A stretch of DNA of 64,000 nucleotides, taken from the NCBI RefSeq assembly GCF_000934605.2, contig NZ_CP010897.2, forward strand, positions 3,100,001-3,164,000. Direction: 5' to 3'. The translations under genes and the position numbers were made by a program. Position 1 is the first letter of the stretch. The number at the start of each line of letters is the position of its first letter. This DNA comes from Pandoraea vervacti. GTDB lineage: Bacteria > Pseudomonadota > Gammaproteobacteria > Burkholderiales > Burkholderiaceae. The notes beneath the pieces were generated by a model, which worked only from the letters and a program-made list of their open reading frames with translations, ran no database searches and was not told the origin of the DNA. Positions 63,556 through 64,000 of this stretch are shown here, piece by piece.

Positions 63556-64000
63556 ATGCCCAACGACCGTACGGACATCGTCCCCGTGGCACAGGTCACC
63601 CAGGTTACCCATCTGCCTTCGCCGCTGCGTCTGTACGTGCGCGCCTTGCTGGCGTCTCGCAAACCGGCCCGGGCGCACCCCATGCCGGCACTGGCATTCG
63701 AGCGCGGCAATGTGCCGCTCGATGCCGGGGACATCGCACGTTACGCGCGCCTTTGCGGCTTTTCGGAGGCAAACGGCGTGCCGGCGACCTGGCCGCATCT
63801 GCTCGCTTTCCCGCTGCACATGCTGCTCATGACCGATCGCGCCTTTCCGTTCGCCATGCTCGGCATGGTGCATCTGGCCAACCGCATCCGGCAGCACGCG
63901 ACACTTCACGCGGGCGAGCGACTCACGCTGGACGTGCGATGCGGCCCGCTGTACGCCCATGACAAAGGGCAAGTGTTCACCGTGGTCACAACCGCGCGCA
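63556..64000 (+). CDS. MaoC-like (R)-enoyl-CoA hydratase, 3' truncated by window edge
   Basis: The first 148 codons are visible with no stop before the right edge. The protein begins MPNDRTDIVPVAQVTQVTHL. Later FERGNVPLDAGDIARYARLCG and VHLANRIRQHATLHAGERLTLDV fit the N-terminal hotdog of MaoC-type hydratases. Two 9-bp units (CAGGTCACC, CAGGTTACC) encode the VTQVTQ run. It is the third gene of the fadE set, coupled to the reductase gene with a 2-bp gap. Confidence 0.75.
   Translation, partial: MPNDRTDIVPVAQVTQVTHLPSPLRLYVRALLASRKPARAHPMPALAFERGNVPLDAGDIARYARLCGFSEANGVPATWPHLLAFPLHMLLMTDRAFPFAMLGMVHLANRIRQHATLHAGERLTLDVRCGPLYAHDKGQVFTVVTTAR

Noticed and set aside
1..64000. CRISPR array, prophage or insertion sequence
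   Set aside because: No regularly spaced repeats, integrase or transposase motifs were seen; the tandem repeats are short and without spacers.

Overview
The window is high-GC, gene-dense DNA of a Burkholderiales bacterium. The order tig-clpP-clpX-lon-hupB-tRNA-Val-tRNA-Asp-ppiD, together with purL, pgi, yciB-bolA-PpiC and a two-domain nnr, is typical chromosomal housekeeping synteny of that order. My best guess is Burkholderiaceae, possibly Pandoraea, but this is inference from gene content and style, not a database match. I see no insertion sequence, prophage, rRNA or CRISPR array.

Positions 1-15461 hold most of an aryl polyene (APE) biosynthesis cluster. On the + strand, twelve genes run almost without gaps, mostly joined by 4-bp ATGA overlaps: a COG4648 membrane protein cut by the left edge, an acyl-ACP ligase fused to a hotdog dehydratase, a glycosyltransferase/acyltransferase fusion, an aromatic ammonia lyase, a thioesterase, a LolA-like carrier, an MMPL exporter, a ketosynthase, a dehydratase, a ketoreductase, a second ketosynthase, a small secreted protein and a third ketosynthase. 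A convergent methyltransferase overlaps the last ketosynthase. The acyl carrier proteins expected in such a cluster must lie left of the window. Together these enzymes would make an aryl head group, extend it iteratively into a conjugated polyene, and move the product to the outer membrane.

Positions 15598-25795 are a minus-strand block of fatty-acid-like catabolism and transport: a CurA-like reductase, a PaaI-type thioesterase, nicotinamidase, a FadB-type bifunctional enzyme, a LivFGMH ABC transporter without a binding protein, and an acyl-CoA ligase. Positions 26000-30617 are + strand: selO-msrB (redox), a BOF-domain protein, yciB, bolA and a periplasmic parvulin.

Positions 30816-37618 are the most unusual part. 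Four minus-strand genes encode secreted proteins that resemble the halovibrin (HvnA/HvnC) family. Three have two tandem copies of the module. One is a lipoprotein with a single module plus Ig-like C-terminal domains. A truncated remnant of a fifth gene lies among them. Two of the genes are preceded, at the same distance, by an identical 29-bp element containing a 20-bp LuxR-type (lux box) palindrome, which suggests quorum-sensing control.

Positions 37835-58000 are mostly housekeeping: purL, a D-amino-acid dehydrogenase, nnr, pgi, a YbbA/LolD-type ATPase divergent from Tat-exported tesA, ppiD, two tRNAs, hupB, lon, clpX, clpP and tig, with clear rho-independent terminators. Positions 58362-64000 hold a TetR regulator followed by a fatty-acid oxidation set: fadE, a FabG4-like reductase and a MaoC-like hydratase cut by the right edge.
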